A stretch of DNA of 64,000 bases from Anseongella ginsenosidimutans. GTDB taxonomy: Bacteria; Bacteroidota; Bacteroidia; Sphingobacteriales; Sphingobacteriaceae. The notes below the pieces were generated by a model. It had not been told where the DNA came from. It worked only from the letters and a program-made list of their open reading frames with translations, and searched no databases. Made by a program: the position numbers and the translations under genes. Positions 16,685 to 26,738 of the stretch are shown here, piece by piece (positions within the stretch are counted from its first letter, which is position 1; each line of letters opens with the position of its first letter). Where the stretch lies: assembly GCF_008033235.1 (NCBI RefSeq), contig NZ_CP042432.1:1736001-1800000 (forward strand), read 5' to 3'.

Positions 16685-18814
16685 TTGCTTCGGCGTATTG
16701 TTCCCTCCGCGGCGGCCCGTTTCAGGGTCGGGATCATTGATGCGGAGAATGGTAAAGATGTTTTTGAGATAGCGAATGAAAAGGAATATATCCTTTTACG
16801 GGGGAATAACGCCGTTTCGGTTGCTTCGGCCCTGAACTGGTACCTGAAATATTACTGTCATTGCCAGGTTTCCTGGAACAGTGACAATCTCGATCTTCCC
16901 GCGGTGCTTCCTCCTGCGGAACCGGGGATCCGGAAGGTAAGCCCTTTTCGCTACCGCGCCTGCTTCAATTACTGCACCTTCAGCTATTCCATGCCCTGGT
17001 GGGATTGGGAACGCTGGGAGCGGGAGATTGACTGGATGGCATTGCACGGAGTGAACCTGCCTTTGGCGCTAACCGGACTGGAAGCGGTCTGGCAGGGTAC
17101 GCTGGAAAAGCTGGGCCTGTCCCCGGAAGAAATAAGCTCATTTCTTGCCGGTCCCGCTTTCCTGTCCTGGCAATGGCTGAGCAACCTCGAAGGCTGGGGC
17201 GGCCCGCTGCCCCAAACCTGGGTAAACAGCCACCTGGAATTAGGCCGGAAGATCCTTGAACGCGAACGGGAACTGGGAATGACGCCAATCAAGCAAGGCT
17301 TCAGCGGCTATGTCCCACTGGCCGTAGCAGATCATTACCCCGAGGCCAGGATCTATAAGCGGTCCTGGTTCAATATCGGCGCCGGCACAGCTCAGCTGGA
17401 TCCCCTGGACCCTCTTTTTGAAACGGCGGGACGGATTTTCCTCGAGGAACAGGACCGGCTGCTGGGAAGGGATCACTTTTATGCAGTAGACCCTTTTCAC
17501 GAAGGAGTGCTTCCTTCAAAAGACCCGGAATACCAGGAACGGGTAGGCCAGGGTATATTTAACGTGACCCGTTCCCTGGACCGTGATGCAATCATCGCGA
17601 TGCAAACCTGGTCGCTTCATACCGGCGTATTAAAAGGCATTCCGGTTGATCGGTCGCTGATGTTGGGGCTTACGGGAAGTAACTGGAAAAAGTACGAGGG
17701 TTTTGGGGGCCGGCCCTGGGTGGCCGGTATCCTGCATAATTATGGCGGACGGGTTTACATGGGGGGTAATCTTCCACATTATGCCGGTAATGCCCTTTCT
17801 TTGCTCGATAATCCCGGGGCCGGCAACCTGCAGGGAACCGGGATCTTCCCGGAAGGGATCGAACATAATCCCATCGTGTATGAACTCGCCACGGAAATAG
17901 CCTGGCACGACCATCCCCCGGACCTGGAACAGTGGGTGCAGGAATATGCGCGCGCACGCTACGGAAGCCTTCCCGTGGAGGCCGCCGCCGCCTGGAACCT
18001 GCTGCTGAAAACCGTATACGGGCAAAAAAAGGTGAAAATACCTTCTATGGAAAGCCCCGTCTGCGCCCGCCCGGCATTAACTATGCTGAGAGCGTCCATG
18101 AATGGGGAAATGGAGCGGGACTACCCGCTGCCGCATTTGTGGGAGGCCTGGGGCCTGCTGCTCCGCTGCCGGGAACTGCATGGAAAGGAAACCTACCAGT
18201 ATGACCTGGTGGATACAGGCCGGCAATGCCTGGCTGATCTTGCGCTGCCGCTGCACAAAAAGATCACAGCCGCCTATGAAGCCGCTGACGCTACGGCGCT
18301 GGCCGGGGCAGGAAAACAATTTATAGCTCTCCTTGACGACCTGGACCAGCTGCTGGGCACCCGTTCTGAGTTCCTGCTGGGCAGATGGATCGCTGACGCG
18401 AGAAGCTGGGGACTAAATGAAGAAGAAAGGGCGCTTTTCGAGGAAAACGCCCGCACCCTGCTCACCGTTTGGGGCCCTCCCCACCCCGGCGGCCTGTTTT
18501 TTGATTACGCCAACCGCCAATGGGCCGGCCTGGTGGGGGGATTTTACAAAATACGCTGGCAAAAATTCATTCACTTTCTGCTGCAGCAACCGGCTGAACC
18601 TAAATACCGGTACCGTGAAAAAAGAAGCCTCAAATCGTTCGGCCGCCCGGGCAATGATGAGAATGCCTTCTACAAAAGCTTATCCGCATGGGAACATGCC
18701 TGGTGCAGGCAAACCGGAAGTTATCCATCCAGCCCTACGGGCAATCCCGAAGAAATATCCGCAGCCTTATTTGAAAAGTGGATGCCGGTCGCTTCCGGCC
18801 TGCCCGGCCTTTGA
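16685..18814 (+). CDS. GH89 alpha-N-acetylglucosaminidase, N terminus missing
   Basis: Exo-acting glycosidase that removes terminal alpha-linked GlcNAc, as in heparan sulfate or mucin glycans. About 709 residues match the NAGLU family: an N-terminal alpha/beta domain, a TIM-barrel opening FRYRACFNYCTFSYSMPWWDWERWEREIDWMALHGVNLPLA, then YAVDPFHEG and GIFPEGIEHNPIVYEL, the regions I associate with the two catalytic glutamates, and a helical C-terminal domain. The listed start is a TTG. Family-like sequence (RIDFKQAAEALLRRIVPS) extends upstream to about 16655 without an ATG or GTG. There is no signal peptide and the HIT gene ends directly before it, so the 5' end appears lost or replaced. Confidence 0.87.
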   Translation: MLRRIVPSAAARFRVGIIDAENGKDVFEIANEKEYILLRGNNAVSVASALNWYLKYYCHCQVSWNSDNLDLPAVLPPAEPGIRKVSPFRYRACFNYCTFSYSMPWWDWERWEREIDWMALHGVNLPLALTGLEAVWQGTLEKLGLSPEEISSFLAGPAFLSWQWLSNLEGWGGPLPQTWVNSHLELGRKILERERELGMTPIKQGFSGYVPLAVADHYPEARIYKRSWFNIGAGTAQLDPLDPLFETAGRIFLEEQDRLLGRDHFYAVDPFHEGVLPSKDPEYQERVGQGIFNVTRSLDRDAIIAMQTWSLHTGVLKGIPVDRSLMLGLTGSNWKKYEGFGGRPWVAGILHNYGGRVYMGGNLPHYAGNALSLLDNPGAGNLQGTGIFPEGIEHNPIVYELATEIAWHDHPPDLEQWVQEYARARYGSLPVEAAAAWNLLLKTVYGQKKVKIPSMESPVCARPALTMLRASMNGEMERDYPLPHLWEAWGLLLRCRELHGKETYQYDLVDTGRQCLADLALPLHKKITAAYEAADATALAGAGKQFIALLDDLDQLLGTRSEFLLGRWIADARSWGLNEEERALFEENARTLLTVWGPPHPGGLFFDYANRQWAGLVGGFYKIRWQKFIHFLLQQPAEPKYRYREKRSLKSFGRPGNDENAFYKSLSAWEHAWCRQTGSYPSSPTGNPEEISAALFEKWMPVASGLPGL

Positions 18815-18945
18815 TAAAAAAAAATCAAATTTTTTTTCACAAATCGTCTATAAGTCGCGCTTTTTTTTCTCTAAGCTGTAAAGAGCGTCTTACGGCCGGG
18901 CTGCCGATGTCTTCGGGCGAAAGATCCGGACCATGAACCAGGTAT

Positions 18946-19965
18946 ATGCAAGGGGAACACAACGAGTTGTTTAATGACAGGACTGCCGGAGATATCCGGA
19001 AAGTGTTGAAAACTCCGGAGGCTGAGCGGCTTTCTCCGGGGGAGAAGGAACAACTATGGGAAAAGATTGACGGAAGTATTCCCCGGAAAAAAGGGTGGGT
19101 CCGGCGGCTCGGCTGGTTGAAAGTAGCGGCCGCGGTTATTTTTTCAGCAGGAATGGGCAGCTGGCTGCTGTTTAACACGGCAGCTACTTCGCCGCTGGAA
19201 CAAATGGTGGCTGCTGCCCGCCTGGCGGATACGCTGGCGGCTTCTGAGATCGAAGTGGTCACGATCAATACGAAGGAAAGCGCTGAGGAAGGGGACGAAC
19301 CTGTGTATAAAACGGTGGTGGTCCCTTACGGGAAGCGGACCATGCTTACCCTGCAGGACAGTACGCGAATATGGCTTAATTCCGGTTCAAAACTTGTTTA
19401 TCCGGAAGTTTTCGAGGACGGGCAGCGCCAGGTTTACCTGGAAGGCGAGGCCTATTTTGATGTGCAGCATAGCGAGAGCCGGCCTTTCTTTGTTCAGACG
19501 AAGGATATGGAAATAAAAGTGCTGGGCACGGAGTTTAACGTGAGCGCCTATTCTGACGACGAAAATTCCAATGTGGTGCTGGTAAAGGGAAGCATTGAGC
19601 TGACAACCAACCGGACCAGTTTTTCAGAGAAAGTTAAAACCCGGCTGGTCCCCCACGAGATTGCGGTTTATAACCCGGCGGAAAAAGACCTGGAAATAAG
19701 CAATACAGTCGTGGAGGAATACGTTTCATGGAGGACAGGCTCTATGGTCTTTAAGAACAGCCGCCTCAGCGAAATCCTTAAAAAGCTGCAGCGCTACTAC
19801 CGGATGCAAATTGAGCTGGAAGATCCCGGGCTGGGAACGGCAACCTTTACGGGGCCGCTCGACCTGAAAAAAAATATTGAGTCGGTAATGGATATTATTT
19901 GCCTTACCACTTCTTTGGTTTATGAAAAGGAGGAAGGGAAGATCGTACTTAAAGAAAATAAATAA
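18946..19965 (+). CDS. FecR-family anti-sigma factor
   Basis: Inner-membrane regulator that, with a TonB-dependent receptor, usually controls an ECF sigma factor. 339 residues: cytoplasmic N terminus (1-52), one membrane helix (LGWLKVAAAVIFSAGMGSWLLF, about 53-74), then the periplasmic FecR domain (YKTVVVPYGKRTMLTLQDSTRIWLNSGSKLVYPE...GEAYFDV) and the C-terminal DUF4974/STN-like domain (LSEILKKLQRYYRMQIELED). No ECF sigma gene precedes it, although that is the usual order; the GH89 gene occupies the place instead. The susC gene begins 83 bases downstream. Confidence 0.93.
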   Translation: MQGEHNELFNDRTAGDIRKVLKTPEAERLSPGEKEQLWEKIDGSIPRKKGWVRRLGWLKVAAAVIFSAGMGSWLLFNTAATSPLEQMVAAARLADTLAASEIEVVTINTKESAEEGDEPVYKTVVVPYGKRTMLTLQDSTRIWLNSGSKLVYPEVFEDGQRQVYLEGEAYFDVQHSESRPFFVQTKDMEIKVLGTEFNVSAYSDDENSNVVLVKGSIELTTNRTSFSEKVKTRLVPHEIAVYNPAEKDLEISNTVVEEYVSWRTGSMVFKNSRLSEILKKLQRYYRMQIELEDPGLGTATFTGPLDLKKNIESVMDIICLTTSLVYEKEEGKIVLKENK

Positions 19966-19970
19966 AAAAC

Positions 19971-20018
19971 GGAAGGCGTTGCAGCGCCTTCCGCCGGGAA
20001 CCGCTTGGGGGCGGTTCC
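19971..20018 (+). terminator. Two adjacent hairpins between fecR and susC
   Basis: GGAAGGCG/CGCCTTCC (19971-19978 with 19985-19992) is followed by GGAACCGC/GCGGTTCC (19997-20004 with 20011-20018), each with a six-base loop. The second is followed by TTAATTGTT. They could be a partial terminator or an attenuator separating expression of fecR from the susC operon. Confidence 0.5.
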
Positions 20019-20048
20019 TTAATTGTTAAACTAAAACTAAACAAATGT

Positions 20049-23000
20049 ATGAAAAAATGTGACCGGAGAGTGACGGATCTCCTGCGTATTATGAAGCTCA
20101 CCACTTTATTTCTCCTGCTTGGAATGATGACTGTTTCCGCTGAAGGCTATTCTCAAAAACGCCTTACCGTCCTGGTGAATAACGGGACGCTGAATGATCT
20201 TTTTAACCAGATCCAGCAGCAGAGTGACTATCTTATCTTCTACAGGGATGAAGTGCTGGCCGGAAACCGCCTGGAAAAGATCAACCTGGAACTTAAGAAT
20301 AAAAAGATCGGCGATATTTTAGACCGGGCGCTGAAAGGCACCCACCTTACCTACCGCATTTCCGGCCGCCAGATAGCTGTAATTGAAGATATTCCTGAAA
20401 ACAGGGAACTGATACAGCAGGAAGTGAGCGGGACCGTGCAGGATACCTCCGGCATGCCTTTGCCCGGCGTGTCCGTCCAGGTAAAAGGCACGACGACAGG
20501 AACTATGACGGATATAGAAGGCCGGTTTACCCTTCCTGCCGGACCTGAAGACGTGCTGGTGATTTCCCTGATGGGCTTTCTTTCAAAAGAAGTACCCGTT
20601 GGCGGGCAGGATGAACTCACAATCAACCTGCAGGAGGATGTAGCCAGGCTGGAGCAGGTGGTAGTGGTCGGCTACGGTACCCAGAAACGCTCCAGCATAA
20701 CCGGCGCGGTTACCGCAGTAGATGCGGCGGATCTTAATAATATGGCCGCCTCTAACCTGTCCAATACCCTCGCCGGCAGGGCGCCGGGAGTGAACGTGAC
20801 GAATACTTCAGGATTGTCCGGCGCCAGTTCCAGGATCCGGATCCGGGGAAGCTTCGGGGAACCGCTGTATGTGATTGACGGGATCGTTCGGGACAAAGCC
20901 GCTTTCGATGCGCTGGAAGCTTCCGAAGTTAACCAGATGAGCTTTCTGAAAGATGCCGCCACGGCTTCCATTTATGGTTCCCGGGCAGGGAATGGCGTTG
21001 TGCTGGTAACCACGAAAAAAGGAAAAGCACAGGAGGCGACTTTTAATTTCCAGTCCAATTACACGATGGGCCGGCCAACCATGACCCTCCTTTCAGACCT
21101 TACCACGGCCACGGACGAACTGATCTACCAAAACCGGGTCGCCGAATTTAACGGGAATGCCGCCCCCAACGGAACCGAGGAGTTCGAATATTTTGAGAAC
21201 CGGAGTTATAACGTGCATGATTTTATCTGGAGAAACCCCAGCTTTCACCGCCAGTCCTTGTCAGTAACGGGAGGCAATGAAAAGGTTACATATTATTCCC
21301 TTCTCAGCTACCGCGATGAACAAGGTTCCTATACTTCCGTAGACCACCAGAAGTATAATTTGAGAAGTAATATTTCGGCTAATATCACGGATGCCGTTAG
21401 CGTGGATCTTAATTTGTCGGCCAATCAGCAAAACCTGGACCGCTTTTACTGGCCGTTTACCGGAGACGATGATTATGACGTTTCCGACCTTTACCGTGTA
21501 ACGTTTAACTGGCCGAAGACTTATCCTTTTTACCTGGAAGAAGACGGGACGCCGGCCGACTATGTAACAGATTACCCTGTGCAAACTCCTATGGGCAGCT
21601 GGCAGGCCTGGAGCGTGATTGACCAGGTGATCGGCGACCGGTACATTCAAACCCGGCGGCGGCAGCTGAACTCTATACTCACACTCAATGTGAAACTGGA
21701 TGCACTGACCCCGGGCCTTTCCACCAAAGTAACGGGCAGTTACCTGGCCGAAGACTATATGCGGAAGAAATACCTGACCTACCAGACAAATTACGTGTTC
21801 AACCAGGCAGATCCCGGCGGCAACCGTTTTCTGCCCGCTCCGCCGGATCCGAACGACATCAATATATTTACCTTCAGCCAAAACCAGCCCTTTATGAGCT
21901 ATGATATGGCTACTTACTGGGGTTACCAGTTCAACTGGTTCCTGAATTATGATCGCACCTTTAATAAGCACACGGTGCAGGCGCTGGCAGTATTTGAACA
22001 GGCGGAAAGCGGGGGGCATGAGGTGCTGGCCCGCGCGGAAAATCCGATTACTTCGGATGACCAGATGTTCGTATACCCGACTGACAGGCAATTTCGCTAC
22101 GGAGACGGCCGCGATACCATCGGGGCGCGTCAATCCTACATCGGAAGGGTACATTACGCGTATGATGATAAGTATATTGCCGAATTCTCTTTCCGCTATG
22201 ACGGGAATACACTTTTCCCTGACGGTAAGCGCTGGGGCTTTTTCCCCTCTGTTTCAGCCGCGTGGCGGATCGCGGAGGAACCCTTTTTCCGTGAGCTGAC
22301 AGGCGCCTTTGACGAACTGAAGCTCAGGGCATCCTACGGCACCACGGGGAATGATCTGAATGTGAGTAATGAAGAGATCGCCGCTTTCGCCTATGCCGAG
22401 AACTATGTGAACTCGGGGAATTATATTTTCGGTGACCGCTTATACCAGCAAATTGCCCCCGGAGCTACTCCTAATCCATTCCTCACCTGGGCCACTTCCA
22501 CTACGTATAACCTGGGACTGGATGTGGCCGTGATGAACGGGAAACTGAGCGGTACATTAGATGCCTTTGTCCGGGAAGAAACCGATATCCTGGGCCCCCG
22601 CGGAGTAACGCTTCCTGTTGCTTACGGCCGGGCGCTGGCGCCGGAAAATTACGCGGCCCGTTCCTGGCGGGGAGGGGAGCTAACCGTGATGTGGCAGGAT
22701 GATATTGGAAATGGCCTTAATTATGCCGTAACAGGCAACCTGGGATACGCAAGGGACCGCTGGGATACTTACGATGAAAATCCGGCCTATGCCCCGGCGG
22801 CAACCAGCATTTTCAGTCACGCATCGGCCGGCCGGAGGATCGCATTATCGGCCTCCGGGCGCTTGGGATCATCCGCACGCAGGAACAGCTGGACGCGCTT
22901 CTTGAACAGGGATTCACGCAGTACGGCCGCGATCCTTACCTTGGCGGGCTGTACTTTGAAGACGTACGCGGCGACGGGTACTCGCCCGGGCCTGACGGTA

Positions 23001-23530
23001 AAATAGACGGGAACGACTTCCAGCTGCTTTCCGACGACGCCGCGCCCCGGATCAATTACGGCTTCGGATTCGATGTATATTATAAGCGCTTTGCACTGCA
23101 AGCCCATTTCCAGGGCGTGATGGCATACGACCGTATTATAAGTAACCAGGAAGGGGCCGGTATGCGCCAGCACGGCGGAGCGGTCCGGCCTTACTATCCT
23201 ATCTGGGCGTCGGACGTGTGGACACCTGATAATCCTGATGCGAAATATCCCCGTCCGATTGGCCAGAACTGGTACGAATCCGGCACAGGCTCTACCTCCT
23301 TCTGGATCCGGAACGGCGCTTACCTCCGGCTGAAGACCCTGAACTTGTCCTACAGCCTGCCGGAAGCCTGGTCTTCTACCTTGAAACTGAAGGATATCAC
23401 GGTGTATTTTAACGGGACCAACCTGTTCTTCATTTCGGAAATGGACGAATTCCATGATCCGGAGCAGCGGAACTATGATTCCTATCCCATCATGAAAACC
23501 TTCACTTTTGGACTGGATGTTAGATTTTAA
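20049..23530 (+). CDS. SusC-like TonB-dependent receptor with STN domain; one frameshift
   Basis: Outer-membrane receptor of about 1160 residues for energised uptake of an oligosaccharide, acting with the SusD protein encoded next. Order: signal sequence within the first 35 residues (LTTLFLLLGMMTVSAEGYSQ), STN domain (LNDLFNQIQQQSDYLIFYRDEVL) that signals to FecR, a carboxypeptidase-regulatory-like domain (GTVQDTSGMPLPGVSVQVKGT), the VVVVGYGTQKRSSITGAV TonB/plug segment, and a beta barrel. The first frame runs off at about 22795 and stops at 23006. The barrel resumes as GNQHFQSRIGRPEDRIIGLRALGI and ends FGLDVRF at 23530. One missing base near 22793-22796 (CCCCGG) restores the frame. Confidence 0.92.
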
Positions 23531-25311
23531 TGACACGCAACATGAAAAAGATCATATATAGTATATTATCGTGCCTGGCTGTTCTTACCGTTTCCTGTAA
23601 TGACGACGTCCTTGATATTGAGGACCTGGGCCATTACCAGGCAGAAGAAGTATGGAACGACCCGAATCTTGCCAATGCCTATATGGCCAATATTTATCCC
23701 ATGTTCGGCAACTGGGCTGCAGACGTTAGCGAACGAAGTGAACAATTGGTGGGGATCCATTTTTATCCCAACCGGATTACTATTTCGAACGGAGAATATA
23801 AATCCTGGGATTATAACCGCATCCGCCTTATCAACCAGGCCATACAGGATGTGAATGGGGGTACCCTGGACCAGGAGATTAAGGACAATATTATGGGGCA
23901 GGCGCTTTTCATGCGGGCTTACGCCTATTTTAATATGGTGATGTACCACGGAGGCGTGCCTTACCTGACTGAGCCGCTGGACCGCTATGAAGATGATTTG
24001 CTGGTATCACGGAATTCGACTGCGGAATGTTTTGATCTGATCATACAAGACCTGGACAATGCCATTGCCAACCTTCCGGAGCGCATTGAACCTTCTTCCG
24101 ACGAGTATGGTAAGATAGACGGAAGCTTTGCCCAGGCTTTCAAGGCAAAGGTGCTGCTGTACAAGGCTTCTCCTCAGTTCAACCCTTCGAACCCCTGGGA
24201 CAATGCTTATTGGGAAGAAGCTTACCAGGTGAATAAACAGGTTTATGACGGACTTAGCAGCCTCGGATTCGCCTTGCATCCAGATTATTCCACCATTGCG
24301 CTGGATGAACGCAACAATGAGATCATTTTCTCCGTCATCAACAGCTACCCTGATAAGGTAGCGGCCTGGGACCACGGTGTGCGGCCCGGATCGGAAAGCC
24401 GGGGACCTGCTTCAGCCTGTCCCAGCTGGGAGTTCGTAAAAGAATTTCCGATGAAGGACGGGAAGCTTTACAACGATCCTACTGGCGCGTACTATAAAAC
24501 AGACGAAGAATTTTTGCAGAGCTACTGGGAAAACCGCGATCCGCGGTTTGACAAATCAGTGGTATGGAATGGAAAAATTTACGAGGTATCCGGGAAAGCC
24601 GGAAAGCGGCAGTACACCGCCCTGGGAGTGGCGCATGAACTGGATGATTTTGGGGTAAACCCGGCGGCGGAAACCAATTCCACCAACCTGAACCGGTACA
24701 GTGGCTTCTTTATTCTGAAAAACAGCCTGCTGAACCTTAAGCAAGCCGAAGTTCAGCAATACGATGTGGATTACGTGGTGATGCGCTTCGCGGAAGTAAT
24801 GCTGAATTATGCCGAAACGGCCAACGAAACAGGGAGGACCGGCGAAGCCCTGGAAATCCTGAAGCAGATCCGCGAGCGGGCCGGTATTGAGCCCGGCGCC
24901 GGCGGCAATTATGGGATCACAGCCGACACCCGGGAAGAGGTGCGGGAAGCGATCCTGGCCGAACGGAATATCGAGTTCTGCTTTGAAGGCCACCGCTTCT
25001 GGGACCTGCGCCGCCTGCGCATGCTGGACCGCCTGGACGGCATTACCAAGCATGGAGTGGAAGCGATAGCCGTTACGCCTTCCGGAACGGATATGCCCCT
25101 TGACCAGGCCAGGGAACAGGCCGATGAGTACCAGCTGGTGGAGGAAGATTTCCGCTACAGCCTGCTGCAGGTGCCGTTTTCCGGCGTAAAAGTAATGTCG
25201 CTCCCGGAACAATATTATTTCTTCCCTATCCAGGAGGAGGTGATCAACCGGAATTCCAATATTGAACAGAACTCCAACTGGGGAGGAACCTTTAATCCTA
25301 CGCTGGAATAG
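23530..25311 (+). CDS. SusD/RagB-family outer-membrane lipoprotein
   Basis: Surface glycan-binding lipoprotein that caps the SusC barrel. 593 residues with a lipoprotein signal (MKKIIYSILSCLAVLTVSC). TPR-like helices include GQALFMRAYAYFNMVMYHGGVPYLTEPLD, and the C-terminal SusD signature reads ILAERNIEFCFEGHRFWDLRRL and NYFFPIQEEVINRN-like residues near the end. The ATG at 23530 overlaps the susC stop as TAATG; a second ATG at 23542 (MKKIIYS) also gives a good signal peptide and may be the real start. Ligand cannot be deduced. Confidence 0.95.
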   Translation: MTRNMKKIIYSILSCLAVLTVSCNDDVLDIEDLGHYQAEEVWNDPNLANAYMANIYPMFGNWAADVSERSEQLVGIHFYPNRITISNGEYKSWDYNRIRLINQAIQDVNGGTLDQEIKDNIMGQALFMRAYAYFNMVMYHGGVPYLTEPLDRYEDDLLVSRNSTAECFDLIIQDLDNAIANLPERIEPSSDEYGKIDGSFAQAFKAKVLLYKASPQFNPSNPWDNAYWEEAYQVNKQVYDGLSSLGFALHPDYSTIALDERNNEIIFSVINSYPDKVAAWDHGVRPGSESRGPASACPSWEFVKEFPMKDGKLYNDPTGAYYKTDEEFLQSYWENRDPRFDKSVVWNGKIYEVSGKAGKRQYTALGVAHELDDFGVNPAAETNSTNLNRYSGFFILKNSLLNLKQAEVQQYDVDYVVMRFAEVMLNYAETANETGRTGEALEILKQIRERAGIEPGAGGNYGITADTREEVREAILAERNIEFCFEGHRFWDLRRLRMLDRLDGITKHGVEAIAVTPSGTDMPLDQAREQADEYQLVEEDFRYSLLQVPFSGVKVMSLPEQYYFFPIQEEVINRNSNIEQNSNWGGTFNPTLE

Positions 25312-25452
25312 TGACGAGACTTTCAAAGAGTTAAGAACCCTTTCAAAGTTTTTCATAAATTGGGCCGCCATTTCTTTTGTCCGCCGGCGCAATGGCTCCG
25401 CTGTGACTGTCCGGGGGCGTGGCGATTGTTATCTGGATTAACTTAAACATTA

Positions 25453-26727
25453 ATGGAAAAACCGAAACAACCTTCGAGTTCCAGGAGGAATTTTTTGAAA
25501 GGCTCTGCCGCCGCGCTGGCTGCATTTACGATCGTTCCCAGGCATGTTCTGGGGCAGGGATTCCTTGCTCCGAGCGATCAGCTTACCAAAGCCGTGATCG
25601 GAGTAGGCGGCATGGGACGTAATCATTTTGGGTATGCCGGTACCCGCGTGGTAGCCATTTGCGACGTGGATAAAGGCCACCTGAAAAAGGCTTTGGGGAT
25701 GCTTGATAAAGGAGTTAAAACCTTTGCTGATTACCGGGAACTGATACGGCTTCCGGAAGTAGATATCGTACACGTGGCCACCCCGCCCCACTGGCATGGT
25801 ATTATCGCCGCCGACGCCGCACGGGAGGGGAAAGACATCTGGTGTGAAAAACCAATGACCCGTACCATTGGCGAAGGTAAGAGGCTGGTAGAAGCGGTGC
25901 AGCAGCACGGCCGGATTTTCCGGCTGAACACCTGGTTCCGTTTTGAAGATAATTTCTACGGGATGGGCACCACGGTGAAACCTATTAAGAAACTGGTTCA
26001 AAGCGGCCTGCTTGGCTGGCCCCTGAAAGTAACGATTGGCGGCGGGACAGGCTTTAACTGGAAATTTTTCTGGGTTGGAAAGGAACACCTGGACCCACAG
26101 CCTGTTCCCGCCGAACTGGATTATGAAATGTGGCTGGGCCCGGCGCCCTGGAAACCTTATAACCCGCACCGCGTACACCAGACTTTCCGCGGCTACTGGG
26201 ATTATGACGGCGGTGGCCTTGGCGATATGGGGCAGCACTATATTGACCCCGTTCAGTATTTCCTTGACAAAGACCATACAAGCCCTGTAAGCGTAGAAGT
26301 AGACGCTCCCCAGCAGCATCCTGATGCCGCCGGTGCATGGAGGCGGATTGAATTCACCTACGAGGACGGTTGCAAGATCATCCTTGACGGAGAGAACAAG
26401 GATGCGAATGTACCTTATATAGAAGGGCCGAAAGGGAAGCTGTATCCCGGTTTCCGTTCTGATATCCCTGACCTGCAAAAGAAGCTGGCTGCTTTCCCTG
26501 ACCCGGAACCGCAGGTGACCGATTTCGTAGAAGCGGTAAAGAAGCGTCAGAAGTTTGCGTTGAACGAAGAGAACGGCCATCGCTCCTGTACCCTGGTGAA
26601 CATGGGTAAGATTGCCGTACGCCTGAACCGTTCCCTGAAATTTGATCCGGTGGCCCAGCGCTTTATAGACGATGAAGGCGCTAACGAACTGGCTTACCAG
26701 GCAATGAGAGGCCCCTGGACAATATAG
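25453..26727 (+). CDS. Tat-exported Gfo/Idh/MocA-family oxidoreductase
   Basis: 424-residue NAD(P)-dependent sugar oxidoreductase with a twin-arginine signal (SSRRNFLKGSAAALAAFTIVP, RR at about residues 11-12), so it is predicted to act in the periplasm with cofactor bound before export. The Rossmann domain begins KAVIGVGGMGRNHF. The family catalytic motif EKP is in IWCEKPMTRTIGEG, and ATPPHWHGIIAADAA is typical of the Tat-secreted subgroup. The C-terminal half is the GFO_IDH_MocA_C beta-sheet domain. Adjacent to the HEAT-DUF1080 gene (11-base gap), a pairing known from 3-keto-glycoside pathways in Bacteroides. Confidence 0.92.
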   Translation: MEKPKQPSSSRRNFLKGSAAALAAFTIVPRHVLGQGFLAPSDQLTKAVIGVGGMGRNHFGYAGTRVVAICDVDKGHLKKALGMLDKGVKTFADYRELIRLPEVDIVHVATPPHWHGIIAADAAREGKDIWCEKPMTRTIGEGKRLVEAVQQHGRIFRLNTWFRFEDNFYGMGTTVKPIKKLVQSGLLGWPLKVTIGGGTGFNWKFFWVGKEHLDPQPVPAELDYEMWLGPAPWKPYNPHRVHQTFRGYWDYDGGGLGDMGQHYIDPVQYFLDKDHTSPVSVEVDAPQQHPDAAGAWRRIEFTYEDGCKIILDGENKDANVPYIEGPKGKLYPGFRSDIPDLQKKLAAFPDPEPQVTDFVEAVKKRQKFALNEENGHRSCTLVNMGKIAVRLNRSLKFDPVAQRFIDDEGANELAYQAMRGPWTI

Positions 26728-26738
26728 ATACTATTACA

